A stretch of 24,224 nt of DNA from an uncultured Ruminiclostridium sp. (GTDB taxonomy: Bacteria; Bacillota; Clostridia; Oscillospirales; Ruminococcaceae), in the NCBI GenBank assembly GCA_910585505.1, contig CAJUFF010000002.1, positions 5,649 through 29,872 of the forward strand. Direction: 5' to 3'. Each line of letters starts with the position of its first letter. Positions within the stretch are counted from its first letter, which is position 1. A program made the translations under genes and the position numbers. The notes under the pieces are model-generated. The model worked only from the letters and a program-made list of their open reading frames with translations. It made no database searches and had not been told where the DNA came from. Positions 17,273-24,224 of the stretch are shown piece by piece.

Positions 17273-17566
17273 TTAGGTTACACCGTATAATTATTGTCGT
17301 TCTATCGCGCTGCCGATTTTTTCGGCAGATTGTATAAATTCGACGCAGACAGGCTGACGCTTGTCAAGGAGAATTTGTGCAATCTGCCGGAAAAGCGCAA
17401 GCGAGCGGACGGCAAAGGCGTTATACTGTTAACCAATTAAAAAATGGAAAAAACGGTTTTTAATTGGTTAACAGTGCTTCGGGTGTAATAACCATTTTGA
17501 CTATGATTTTATCTTGTGTCAAAATGGTTATTAGTATTAGCCGCTAATTGCGCGGTGTTGCCTTAA
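17273..17566. mobile_element. Family B small non-autonomous element, copy 1 (interrupted)
   Basis: The right end (17545-17566) matches the terminal inverted repeat of the copy at 18477-18645, sharing the block TTGCGCGGTGTTGC. The left end (from about 17273) is a decayed match containing ACACCG. The inside (about 17308-17421) is alignable with the other copy through shared blocks such as TTGTATAAA, GACGC, CAAGGAG, ATTTGTGC and GCAAAGGCGT. It sits inside the GNAT pseudogene and is split by the family A element at 17423-17537. No transposase is present, so it would need one in trans. Confidence 0.65.
17423..17537. mobile_element. Family A double-hairpin element, copy 1 (nested in family B copy 1)
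   Basis: 115 nt beginning ATACTG and ending TTAGTAT, nearly identical to 17761-17874. It folds as two perfect hairpins: a 19-bp stem (17425-17443 with 17457-17475) and a 16-bp stem (17486-17501 with 17518-17533), enclosed by ATACT/AGTAT. Read as linear ends, CTGTTAACCAATT and CTAATAACCATTT (reverse complement of the right end) agree at 10 of 13 positions with TA just outside both. This would fit an IS630/mariner-like MITE with TA target duplication. Confidence 0.7.
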
Positions 17567-17670
17567 ATATATAACTCTCGGATCGGAGGAAAATGCAATC
17601 GGCTTTTATGAAAAATACGGATACCGAATGATAAACGAGATGCACGGTCAAATAATTATAAAATAAAGAA

Positions 17671-17716
17671 GCAAAACATCCAGCTCTATTTGTTGAGCAG
17701 GATGCTTTGCTTTTTT
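17671..17716 (+). terminator. Rho-independent terminator
   Basis: A strong stem pairs GCAAAaCATCCaGCTC (17671-17686) with GAGCaGGATGctTTGC (17695-17710), with small internal mismatches, followed by six T (17711-17716). It begins four bases after the GNAT pseudogene stop and would end transcripts from the clpE/ymfI side. Confidence 0.85.
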
Positions 17717-17760
17717 GTATATAGGATTGATTAAATAGATATGGATTTGCGTATATGATG

Positions 17761-17874
17761 ATACTGTTAACCAATTAAAAATTGGAAAAATGGTTTTTAA
17801 TTGGTTAACAGTGTTTCGGGTGTAATAACCATTTTGACTATGATTTTATCCAGTGTCAAAATGGTTATTAGTAT
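17761..17874. mobile_element. Family A double-hairpin element, copy 2
   Basis: 114 nt, the same orientation and design as 17423-17537. It has a 19-bp stem (17763-17781 with 17794-17812), a 16-bp stem (17823-17838 with 17855-17870), ATACT at one end and AGTAT at the other. The differences from copy 1 are confined to loops and the linker, so both stems are perfectly kept. It is 63 nt from the end of grpB. No coding capacity. Confidence 0.7.
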
Positions 17875-17937
17875 GAATTACAATTTTATGTCTATTCACG
17901 AACCTGTGATTTCTCGAATGCTTCTTGCAAAAATGGT

Positions 17938-18456
17938 TTAATTATTCATCCCGCACATACTGTATATTTCCATAACAATAGGCTGTTTGCCTAAAATATA
18001 ACTTTCAATATCATTTGGAAATTTTTTTGCCATCTCTCTTTTGATATTGCCGTATTTTTCGCGATATTCGCAATTGTTTCTGAGAAAATCCCTTAAATCC
18101 AAGTGTCGCTTTAATTCGGCGTTATCCTTTTGACAAACATAAAGATGATGTTTCATTAAATGTGATTTTTCCTCATCATTATACCCGAAAGCTTCCCTTC
18201 CGCTGATTCCCAAATCTCCCTTGTGACAATATCCTATCTCGGCAAGCTTTTTTATTATAACGGGCAAATTTTCGTTATCAATAACAATATCTATATCAAT
18301 AACTGGCTTTGCCCAAAGTCCTTCAACGGAAGTACTTCCCACATGTTCAATTGCAATTACATTATCGCCTATAACGGGGAATAATTCATTTTTTATTTTT
18401 TTAAATTCACATGCCCATTTTGAATCATACGGCACTACGGTAATTTTTTTTGCCAT
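17938..18456 (-). CDS. GrpB/UPF0157-family nucleotidyltransferase-fold protein
   Basis: 172 residues from ATG 18456 on the minus strand. A GTG at 18468 is in frame, but GTGGGGTG between them is a likely ribosome site for the ATG. The signature HVGSTSVEGLWAKPVIDIDI (38-57) is the GrpB-family nucleotidyltransferase-like motif, with GSTS and the two Asp residues of the putative metal site. Length and the C-terminal KYGNIKREMAKKFP match the family. GrpB-like domains also occur fused to CoaE, but the specific substrate is unknown. The gene lies among repeats: one family B element ends about 20 nt upstream and a family A copy lies just downstream, so it is part of the accessory patch. Confidence 0.88.
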   Translation of the reverse strand: MAKKITVVPYDSKWACEFKKIKNELFPVIGDNVIAIEHVGSTSVEGLWAKPVIDIDIVIDNENLPVIIKKLAEIGYCHKGDLGISGREAFGYNDEEKSHLMKHHLYVCQKDNAELKRHLDLRDFLRNNCEYREKYGNIKREMAKKFPNDIESYILGKQPIVMEIYSMCGMNN

Positions 18457-18476
18457 GATACACCCCACTTATTGAA

Positions 18477-18645
18477 TTAATGCAACACCGCACAATGATT
18501 GCGCCGTCGGATTTTTCGTCAGCTTGTATAAATCCGACGCGGTAATACCGTCCTATTTCAAGGAGGATTTGTGCAGGATAACGGAAAATATGCAAGCAAG
18601 CCGCACGCAAAGGCGTAAGGCGGTCATTGCGCGGTGTTGCGTTAA
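18477..18645. mobile_element. Family B small non-autonomous element, copy 2 (intact)
   Basis: 169 nt with terminal inverted repeats of 22 bp (18477-18498 and 18624-18645) that differ at two positions. Each ends in TTAA, which may be the element end or a TTAA target duplication. An internal hairpin pairs CGTCGGATTT with AAATCCGACG. The interior matches the copy at 17273-17566. It fills most of the space between the ends of nrdD and the start of grpB, so any grpB promoter must lie in or beyond it. Confidence 0.78.
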
Positions 18646-18680
18646 TAGCATTATATGAAAATAACACAAAGTTTTGCATA

Positions 18681-20939
18681 TCAATCCTTTATTCTTTTAA
18701 TCCTCTCTCTGTCAACAGCGTGCTCTTCCTCTCGGCGCCCGCATCTCGGACATATATCGCTTATAATACCCGTATATCCGCAAATAGAATCCCTGTCGAC
18801 AGGATGATTGATAGAGCCATAACCTATGCCGTTTTCCTTCATACAGCGTATAACTTGTTCAAATGCTTCAAGATTCTGCAAGGGATCGCCGTCAAGTTCA
18901 ATATAGCTGATATGTCCCGCATTTGTCATTGCATGATACGGCGCTTCAAGCCTTATCTTGCTGAACGCGTCAATTTTATAATATACGGGGATATGGAAGG
19001 AATTTGTGTAATATTCTCTGTCGGTAATACCCTTAATCTCTCCGAATCGTTTCTGATCCTTTCTTATAAATGTACCAGAAAGTCCTTCGGCGGGAGTAGC
19101 CAGAAGCGAAAAATTCATTCCCGTAGCTTTGCTTTCTTCGTCCATACGCTGTCTCATTCTGCCTATTATTCTGAGACCAAGCTCCTGAGCTTGAGCACTT
19201 TCTCCGTGGTGTACTCCAATAAGCGCTTTCAGACATTCGGCAAGTCCTATAAATCCCATAGATAAGGTTCCGTGCTTAAGTATCTCACCGATATTGTCTT
19301 CCGTACCCAGTTTATCCGAATCTATCCACACACCTTGACCCATCAAAAAAGGATAATTGCGCACCTTTTTCTGAGCCTGAATCTTGTATCGATATTTAAG
19401 CTGATCAATTACAAGATTCATTTTTTCTTCCAATAGTTCAAAAAATCTTACCACATCGCCTTGAGCCAATATTCCAAGTCTGGGAAGATTTACGGAAGTA
19501 AAGCTCAGGTTGCCTCTTCCGCATACTATTTCGCGATTCTTATCGTAAACGTTTCCTATTACGCGGGTGCGGCAGCCCATATAAGCGATCTCGGTATTAT
19601 AATCCCCTTTTTTGTAGTACTGAAGATTATAGGGAGCGTCGATAAACGAAAAATTGGGAAACAATCGCTTTGCACTTACTCTGCACGCCAGTTTGAATAA
19701 ATTGTAGTTTGGGTCTCCTTCATTGTAGTTGATACCCTCTTTTACTTTAAAAATATGTATGGGGAATATTGGAGTCTCGCCGTTTCCAAGACCGGCCTCT
19801 TCCGCCAGAAGAATGTTTTTTATCACCATCTGACCCTCTATGGAAGTGTCTGTGCCGTAATTTATGGAGCTGAATGGAGTCTGTGCGCCCGCTCTGCTAT
19901 TCATAGTGTTGAGGTTATGTACAATAGCCTCCATAGCCTGATAAGTGGCTCTGTCTGTTTCCTTAAAGGACATTTTTTTGGTAAATTCCTGAATATTCGC
20001 GGCGGTTTTTTCATCTCCAACCAATTCAGTAAGAAATTTTCTTTCCTCTTCGGAATAGCCGCCTTCATCTGCTAAAGTAGGGAACTCGCCCTTATCGGAG
20101 AGATTATCCATATAATCCCCGACGCTTTTTTCAATGGCCTCCATATCGGTTCTTCCCGTTTTAAAACCGACGCCACGGATAATGTTCTTTTTGTAAAGCT
20201 GTTTGTAGGATTTTTTAATTCCTTCCGCCATGGCGTAATCAAAATTCGGTATGGACTGTCCTCCGTGCTGGTCGTTCTGATTGCTTTGAATAGCGATACA
20301 GGTAAGAGCGGAATAGCTTCCTATATTGTTTGGCTCTCTGAGATATCCGTGTCCGGTGGAAAAACCGTTTTTAAAGAGTTTTATAAGGTCTATTTGGCAG
20401 CAGGTTGTAGTCAGTGTAAAGAAATCAAGATCATGTATATGTATATCGCCGTCCATATGAGACTTGGTCTGTTCGGGCGGGAGAACGTACATTTCATTGA
20501 ACTGCTTGGCTCCCTCGGAGCCGTATTTCAGCATGGTACCCATAGCAGTGTCACCGTCTATATTGGCATTTTCACGTTTCATATCGCTTTCTATGGCCGG
20601 CTTAAATGTAAGATCCTCATAAATTTTCATAAGTCCCGTATTCATCTCACGGATACGTGTTCTGTCCGCGCGATAGAGTATATAGGCCTTGGCGGTCTTA
20701 GCGTGTCCGTTCTCAACCAGGACTTTTTCTACCGCATCCTGTACCTCTTCAACGGAGGGAGGATTGGTATTGTTAAATCCGGTATTTTCCAGCATTTCAC
20801 AAACTTTTTCCGCCAAATCCTGCGCGGAGGAATAATCGCTTCCGCCTACTGCCGTTGCCGCTTTGTAAATGGCGTCGGTTATCTTGTCCAGTCTGAATTG
20901 ATCCGTTCTTCCGTCTCTCTTTAGAATTTTGGTTATCAT
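18681..20939 (-). CDS. nrdD: Anaerobic ribonucleoside-triphosphate reductase NrdD, C-terminus apparently lost
   Basis: 752 residues, class III ribonucleotide reductase that makes dNTPs without oxygen. An N-terminal ATP-cone (1-95) is followed by the catalytic domain with TTTCCQIDL (177-185), SNQNDQHGGQSIPNFD (219-234) and the thiyl-radical Cys456 in MGCRTRV. The C-terminal zinc region is CGYTGIISDICPRCG (720-734). Related NrdDs continue with ERIxRI-TGYLVG, the glycyl-radical loop, but this protein stops at ERIKRIKD. A frame shifted by one base beyond the stop reads G-LICK-TL-CY-F, keeping G, TL and F at the expected spacing (from 18687 down). The next sequence, after 35 nt, is the family B element. 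No nrdG is in the window. It could be inactive, a sequence error, or need a glycyl domain from elsewhere. Confidence 0.88.
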   Translation of the reverse strand: MITKILKRDGRTDQFRLDKITDAIYKAATAVGGSDYSSAQDLAEKVCEMLENTGFNNTNPPSVEEVQDAVEKVLVENGHAKTAKAYILYRADRTRIREMNTGLMKIYEDLTFKPAIESDMKRENANIDGDTAMGTMLKYGSEGAKQFNEMYVLPPEQTKSHMDGDIHIHDLDFFTLTTTCCQIDLIKLFKNGFSTGHGYLREPNNIGSYSALTCIAIQSNQNDQHGGQSIPNFDYAMAEGIKKSYKQLYKKNIIRGVGFKTGRTDMEAIEKSVGDYMDNLSDKGEFPTLADEGGYSEEERKFLTELVGDEKTAANIQEFTKKMSFKETDRATYQAMEAIVHNLNTMNSRAGAQTPFSSINYGTDTSIEGQMVIKNILLAEEAGLGNGETPIFPIHIFKVKEGINYNEGDPNYNLFKLACRVSAKRLFPNFSFIDAPYNLQYYKKGDYNTEIAYMGCRTRVIGNVYDKNREIVCGRGNLSFTSVNLPRLGILAQGDVVRFFELLEEKMNLVIDQLKYRYKIQAQKKVRNYPFLMGQGVWIDSDKLGTEDNIGEILKHGTLSMGFIGLAECLKALIGVHHGESAQAQELGLRIIGRMRQRMDEESKATGMNFSLLATPAEGLSGTFIRKDQKRFGEIKGITDREYYTNSFHIPVYYKIDAFSKIRLEAPYHAMTNAGHISYIELDGDPLQNLEAFEQVIRCMKENGIGYGSINHPVDRDSICGYTGIISDICPRCGRREEEHAVDRERIKRIKD

Positions 20940-21041
20940 TTACGAGCCTTTCCTTTCATTGTATCTTGCCTTTTTGCGCAAAATAAATAGGCTGTCAAAC
21001 AGCCCAAGCTTAAGAAGTAATATTTCTTCTTTTCCTGTTTG

Positions 21042-21086
21042 CACAATATCTTGTGGTTTTTGATTTGCAATATATATTATATTGCG
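21042..21086. promoter_or_regulatory. Candidate NrdR operator pair at the nrdD promoter
   Basis: CACAATATCTTGTG (21042-21055) differs at one base from the NrdR-box core CACAATATATTGTG. A weaker box (21073-21086, 10 of 14 matches) overlaps the -10. Their centres are 31 bp apart, about three helical turns, the spacing expected for NrdR pairs. A perfect 8-3-8 inverted repeat (21067-21085) also covers the -10. Repression by NrdR when nucleotides are plentiful is inferred; nrdR is not in the window. Confidence 0.6.
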
Positions 21087-21104
21087 TTTTTGGTGTTTTG
21101 TCAA
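21076..21104 (-). promoter_or_regulatory. Sigma-A promoter of nrdD
   Basis: On the minus strand TTGACA (21104-21099), a 17-bp spacer and TATAAT (21081-21076): both hexamers are full consensus. A start near 21069 gives a leader of about 130 nt before ATG 20939. That leader contains a GGCTG/CAGCC hairpin (20990-21004) followed by a U-rich run, a possible weak attenuator. Confidence 0.85.
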
Positions 21105-21460
21105 GTGCTTTCATAATTTTTTTCCATGGCAACAGTGTTTACTTTTTTAAAAAAAATGAAAAACAAAGAAGAAATAAAGAATATTCAAGATGCGAAGAGC
21201 AAGATACGAAGAATTTCGGAACCAATAAGATAATAACATAAAAAGTTAATGTTTAAAGCTGCCCTTATATAGATCTGATTTATTCCTTAATATTCTCTTC
21301 TTCCTCAAAAAATAAATACCGTTGCTCCGTATTCGTATCGGAATGTTGATGGCGTGCGAAATAAGGTAAAACACAGATGTTGATTTCTACAGTAATAAAC
21401 TTTGTCCTCCCGCATATACTGACAAGCAGAGAAGGCTTTTCCGAAAGAGGGAGGAAAAAT
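21105..21460. other. Intergenic region between nrdD promoter and agcS, no gene seen
   Basis: 356 nt, AT-rich. I see no credible protein: a 25-codon frame at 21156-21233 has no ribosome site. The frame of the symporter is open upstream to 21377, but this part is not family-like. No promoter with both hexamers near consensus was found for the symporter, although a transcript start must lie here. GGGAGG at 21449-21454 is its ribosome site. Confidence 0.5.
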
Positions 21461-22849
21461 ATGCTTCAATGGCTTAATGATAATGTGATATGGGGCGCTC
21501 CCATGCTTGTGATATATCTGCTTACGGGCATTATTTTTACCGTAAAAATAAGATTTTCACAGTTTACCAGATTGAACGGTATCTTTTCAAGAACATTGCT
21601 CTCCAAAACCAAGGAAAAAAGCGATGGAAAGAATCTTTCACCCTTGCAGACGCTGACCTCCGCCCTTGCCACCACTTTGGGAACGGGCAATATAGTGGCT
21701 GTGGGGGCTGCCGTTGCAATAGGAGGCGCAGGAGCGGTTTTCTGGATGCTCTTATCTTCATTTCTGGGAATGGCCACCTGCTACGGAGAAAACGTGTTAG
21801 GTATGAAGCACCGTGTAAAAAGAGAGGACGGGAGTTGGTTCGGCGGTGCTTTTCACTACATAACCGCCGCTTTCAATACACCGCTGGCGGGTAAGCTATA
21901 CGCCATTCTATGTGTTGCCGCAAGCGTAGGCATAGGTAATATGACTCAGATCAATGCAATGTCCGAGGCGCTGAATGTTGCATTCGGAATACCCGTATGG
22001 ATAATAGGGGCGTTTGCCACCGTGCTGCTTATATGGTTGATATTCGGAGGAATAAGGCTGTTCGGAAGGGTTACGGAAAAAGTCATACCCGTGATCTCGA
22101 TAATTTATGTTATAGGCTGTTTTGCGGTAATTGGGATGAATGTGACGGAGCTTCCGAAGGTGATCGGCGAGATATTTACCGAAGCTTTTAATATTTCGGC
22201 GGTAAGCGGCGGCATTTTCGGCTCGGTGATGATGAAAAGTATGAGCTGGGGATTTCGCAGAGGTGTTTTTTCAAATGAAGCGGGTTTGGGCAGCAGTGTA
22301 ATGCTCAACAGCGCCACCCAAAGTGACGATCCGCATAAGCAGGGAATGTGGGCGATGCTTCAGGTGTTTTTTGATACCGTGGTTATGTGTACCCTTACAG
22401 CTCTTACTCTTTTGGTTACTGGAGGAGATATGGTAGGAACGGACGGTATTTCCAACGCTGTTTACGCTTTTGGGGGAATTTTCGGTGAGTATTCGGCGGG
22501 ATTTGTGGCGATTTCCATAACTGTGTTCGCCATAACCACCGCCGCAGGCTGGTCGGTTTACGGAAGCTCCTCTCTCGAATACCTGACGGGAGGGAAGAAG
22601 GGGCGAAATATATATCTTACGATCTTTGCTTTAGCTACAATGGTAGGGGCAACGATGAAAATTGAATTTATCTGGCAGCTTTCCGATCTTCTTAACGGTC
22701 TGATGGCAATGCCTAATCTCCCAGCGGTGCTTATTCTTTCTCATGAAGTTACAAAAGAGTTTTTTGGTAAAAAGGAGAAAATAAATACTTTAAAATACGA
22801 AAATAAACACTCCAACAATATAGCGGAAATCGAAAGAAAAACAGGATAA
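21461..22849 (+). CDS. AGCS-family sodium:alanine/glycine symporter
   Basis: 462 residues from ATG 21461, chosen because GGGAGGAAAAAT precedes it and the protein then begins MLQWLNDNVIWGAP, the usual AGCS N-terminus. The upstream in-frame ATG (21377) would add 28 atypical residues. About 11 membrane segments are visible. The family block LGTGNIVAVGAAVAIGGAGAVF (73-94) is present, as are MSWGFRRGVFSNEAGLGS and the ATQSDDPHKQG loop. These proteins import alanine or glycine with sodium; the exact amino acid is not determinable. It is divergent from nrdD and upstream of pckA with a separate promoter, so there is no obvious operon partner. Confidence 0.92.
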   Translation: MLQWLNDNVIWGAPMLVIYLLTGIIFTVKIRFSQFTRLNGIFSRTLLSKTKEKSDGKNLSPLQTLTSALATTLGTGNIVAVGAAVAIGGAGAVFWMLLSSFLGMATCYGENVLGMKHRVKREDGSWFGGAFHYITAAFNTPLAGKLYAILCVAASVGIGNMTQINAMSEALNVAFGIPVWIIGAFATVLLIWLIFGGIRLFGRVTEKVIPVISIIYVIGCFAVIGMNVTELPKVIGEIFTEAFNISAVSGGIFGSVMMKSMSWGFRRGVFSNEAGLGSSVMLNSATQSDDPHKQGMWAMLQVFFDTVVMCTLTALTLLVTGGDMVGTDGISNAVYAFGGIFGEYSAGFVAISITVFAITTAAGWSVYGSSSLEYLTGGKKGRNIYLTIFALATMVGATMKIEFIWQLSDLLNGLMAMPNLPAVLILSHEVTKEFFGKKEKINTLKYENKHSNNIAEIERKTG

Positions 22850-22960
22850 TGCTTATGCAAAATAACGAAAATGTATTTTTCGGATTTGCCATGTAAGCTT
22901 TTAATTCATACTTTCACTGCATTTTTTAAAAATTTTGTTATAATTTTAACGCTTTGCCTA

Positions 22961-22989
22961 TTGACCCATTGACAAAAATGGTATATAAT
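22961..22989 (+). promoter_or_regulatory. Sigma-A promoter of pckA
   Basis: TTGACC (22961-22966), 17-bp spacer and TATAAT (22984-22989), giving a leader of about 100 nt before ATG 23098. A second extended -10 (TGT-TATAAT, 22936-22944) lies upstream but has no good -35. The leader holds GGGGA/TCCCC as a short stem (23037-23041 with 23056-23060). I see no known riboswitch. No strong terminator was found between agcS and this promoter. Confidence 0.75.
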
Positions 22990-23097
22990 AGTATTCGACA
23001 AACGTTGCACCTTTTGCTGAGATTTTGGCGGAAGAAGGGGAATTTTGTTGTATCCTCCCCATGCGGCGTATTATTTGAAAGAAAAGGAGAACCAACA

Positions 23098-24224
23098 ATG
23101 TCAATGACTAACAACAAAAACGTTTTGAAGTGGGTCGAAGAAATGCAGGCGTTGACCAAGCCCGACAAAGTAGTCTGGATTGACGGCAGCGATGAGCAAA
23201 TCAATGCTCTTAAGGAAGAGGCCATCTCTACCGGCGAGATGATAAGATTGAATCAAGAGGAGCTTCCCGGCTGTATTTATCACAGAACCAAGCCCAACGA
23301 TGTAGCGCGTGTTGAAGACAGAACCTTTATCTGCACCAGCAAAAAGGAGAATGCTGGTCCTACCAACAACTGGTGCGATCCCAAGGAGATGTATGCTAAG
23401 CTGACTCCCATGTACGACGGTGTTATGAAGGGCAGAACCATGTATGTTATCCCTTATTCCATGGGTCCCATCGGTTCTCCTCTTGCTAAAGTTGGCGTTG
23501 AGCTTACCGATTCCATTTACGTTGTTCTGAATATGGATATTATGACCCGTATGGGCGCTCAGGCTTTTAAGAACTTAGGTGATGAAAGCAATGACTTTGT
23601 ACGCGGACTGCACTCCAAGGCTGACGTTGATCCCGAAGGCAGATATATAGTACAGTTTCCCGAAGACAACACCATCTGGAGCATCAATTCTGCTTATGGC
23701 GGAAACGTACTTCTCGGCAAAAAGTGTTTTGCTCTCCGCATTGCTTCCTATCAGGGCTGGAAGGAAGGCTGGATGGCCGAGCATATGCTTATTTTAGGTA
23801 TCGAGAAGCCCGACGGAGATATCAAGTATGTTACTGCCGCCTTCCCCTCCGCCTGCGGAAAGACCAATCTTGCCATGCTTATTCCTCCCGAAGGATACAG
23901 AAACAAGGGTTATAAGGTATGGACTGTCGGCGACGATATCGCGTGGTTGAAGCAGGGCGAGGACGGCAAACTCTACGCTATCAACCCCGAAAACGGTTTC
24001 TTCGGCGTTGCCCCCGGAACAAACGAAAAATCCAACTTCAACGCTCTTGCTTCCACCAAGAAAAACACCATTTTCACCAACGTAGCTATAAATAACGATA
24101 CAAATACCGTATGGTGGGAAGGTCTCGACAAGAACCCTCCCGAAAATGCTACCGAGTGGAAGGGCGCAAAGGTTAACGGCAAGGAATATGTTGCGACTAT
24201 AGGTGCAGACGGCAAGCCACAGAA
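23098..24224 (+). CDS. pckA: Phosphoenolpyruvate carboxykinase (GTP), partial at right edge
   Basis: 375 complete codons before the window ends; the family is about 600 residues long. PEPCK interconverts oxaloacetate and PEP using GTP, feeding either gluconeogenesis or, in some fermenters, CO2 fixation to oxaloacetate. GTP-type features are YVIPYSMGPIGSP (116-128), P-loop FPSACGKTN (249-257) with the active-site Cys252, and VGDDIAW (277-283). ATP-type enzymes lack this SACGKTN form. The start follows AAAAGGAG (23083-23090). Codons are strikingly C- and G-ended (CCC, CTC, AAG, GGC) compared with the neighbours, as in a highly expressed gene, and the strong promoter agrees. Confidence 0.95.
   Translation, partial: MSMTNNKNVLKWVEEMQALTKPDKVVWIDGSDEQINALKEEAISTGEMIRLNQEELPGCIYHRTKPNDVARVEDRTFICTSKKENAGPTNNWCDPKEMYAKLTPMYDGVMKGRTMYVIPYSMGPIGSPLAKVGVELTDSIYVVLNMDIMTRMGAQAFKNLGDESNDFVRGLHSKADVDPEGRYIVQFPEDNTIWSINSAYGGNVLLGKKCFALRIASYQGWKEGWMAEHMLILGIEKPDGDIKYVTAAFPSACGKTNLAMLIPPEGYRNKGYKVWTVGDDIAWLKQGEDGKLYAINPENGFFGVAPGTNEKSNFNALASTKKNTIFTNVAINNDTNTVWWEGLDKNPPENATEWKGAKVNGKEYVATIGADGKPQ

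Larger units (their letters stand above)
16950..17666 (+). pseudogene. GNAT-family acetyltransferase, frameshifted and split by a nested insertion
   Basis: Pieces of one GNAT protein are readable. A first part (about 16991-17092) gives HLKNVEHYRYEDWRERHLK. After a one-base shift in an A-run it continues (17086-17254) as NEKEFLQFVYKNN to VACDDKYRNLGITKRLMSEF, containing the acetyl-CoA-binding R-x-x-G-x-x motif. After another shift comes NAKNMGF (about 17253-17272). The C-terminal part resumes at 17575-17666 as GSEENAIGFYEKYGYRMINEM, the typical GNAT end. The gap is filled by a family B element that itself holds a family A element. ATG 16950 with a GGGGG site is a likely original start, soon followed by a stop. 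Certainly non-functional as one protein; its substrate is unknown. Confidence 0.75.

Noticed and set aside
17423..17874. CRISPR-like array from the two similar repeats
   Set aside because: Only two units of 114 nt, each two hairpins, with a pseudogene end and terminator between them and no cas genes.
18425..18679. 84-codon minus-strand frame between nrdD and grpB
   Set aside because: It runs through the family B element and into grpB in another frame; no ribosome site and no family resemblance.
20265..20924. 219-codon plus-strand frame opposite nrdD
   Set aside because: Shadow of the conserved nrdD coding frame; no start context.
21156..21233. 25-codon lysine-rich frame
   Set aside because: No ribosome site, low complexity, and no context supporting a product.
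21377..21460. Upstream in-frame start of the symporter
   Set aside because: The added 28 residues are atypical, while a good ribosome site precedes ATG 21461.
22870..22888. Possible terminator after the symporter (CGAAAA with TTTTCG)
   Set aside because: Stem of only six mostly A-T pairs with no T-run after it.

Overview
The window looks like a chromosomal segment of an anaerobic, endospore-forming Clostridia (Firmicutes), possibly a Ruminococcaceae/Oscillospirales relative. The evidence is a SpoIIGA sigma-E protease gene with a Spo0A-type promoter, a SpoVB-like flippase, a group II (shared-EcfT) ECF transporter core, a class III ribonucleotide reductase, a GTP-dependent PEP carboxykinase, and the clostridial DUF5711/CvpA/ClpE-like/YmfI-like neighbourhood. 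The exact genus cannot be told from the sequence.

Layout: (1) 1-552, spoIIGA on the minus strand, cut by the left edge, divergent from a spoVB-like MOP flippase (730-2403). (2) 2.5-7.15 kb, a good sigma-A promoter followed by ruvC-ruvA-ruvB (Holliday junction processing), glmM (UDP-GlcNAc precursor) and a DPPSY-type class I methyltransferase. (3) 7.2-10.7 kb, ecfA1-ecfA2, a 220-nt structured gap, ecfT and truA. (4) 10.7-16.95 kb, a compact co-directional run: DUF5711 membrane-anchored protein, CvpA-family protein, a zinc-finger ClpE-like unfoldase, a YmfI-like SDR (EF-P modification) and an unrecognised gene with an apparent one-base frameshift near its start.

(5) 16.95-18.7 kb is a decayed, repeat-rich accessory patch. 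It holds a GNAT acetyltransferase pseudogene split by a small non-autonomous element (family B), which is itself split by a second small element (family A). It also holds a terminator, a second family A copy, grpB on the minus strand and a second family B copy. (6) 18.7-21.1 kb, minus-strand nrdD with a consensus promoter and candidate NrdR boxes. Its protein stops just before the place where the glycyl-radical loop should be, 35 nt from the family B element. (7) 21.4-24.2 kb, an AGCS-type sodium:amino-acid symporter and pckA, the latter cut by the right edge.

Most of the window is housekeeping DNA. I see no CRISPR array, rRNA, tRNA, prophage or recognisable defence system. The parts most worth a second look are the nested-element patch with its cluster of single-base frameshifts, the apparent loss of the NrdD radical site, the hairpin-rich leader upstream of ecfT, and the spoIIG-like promoter architecture.
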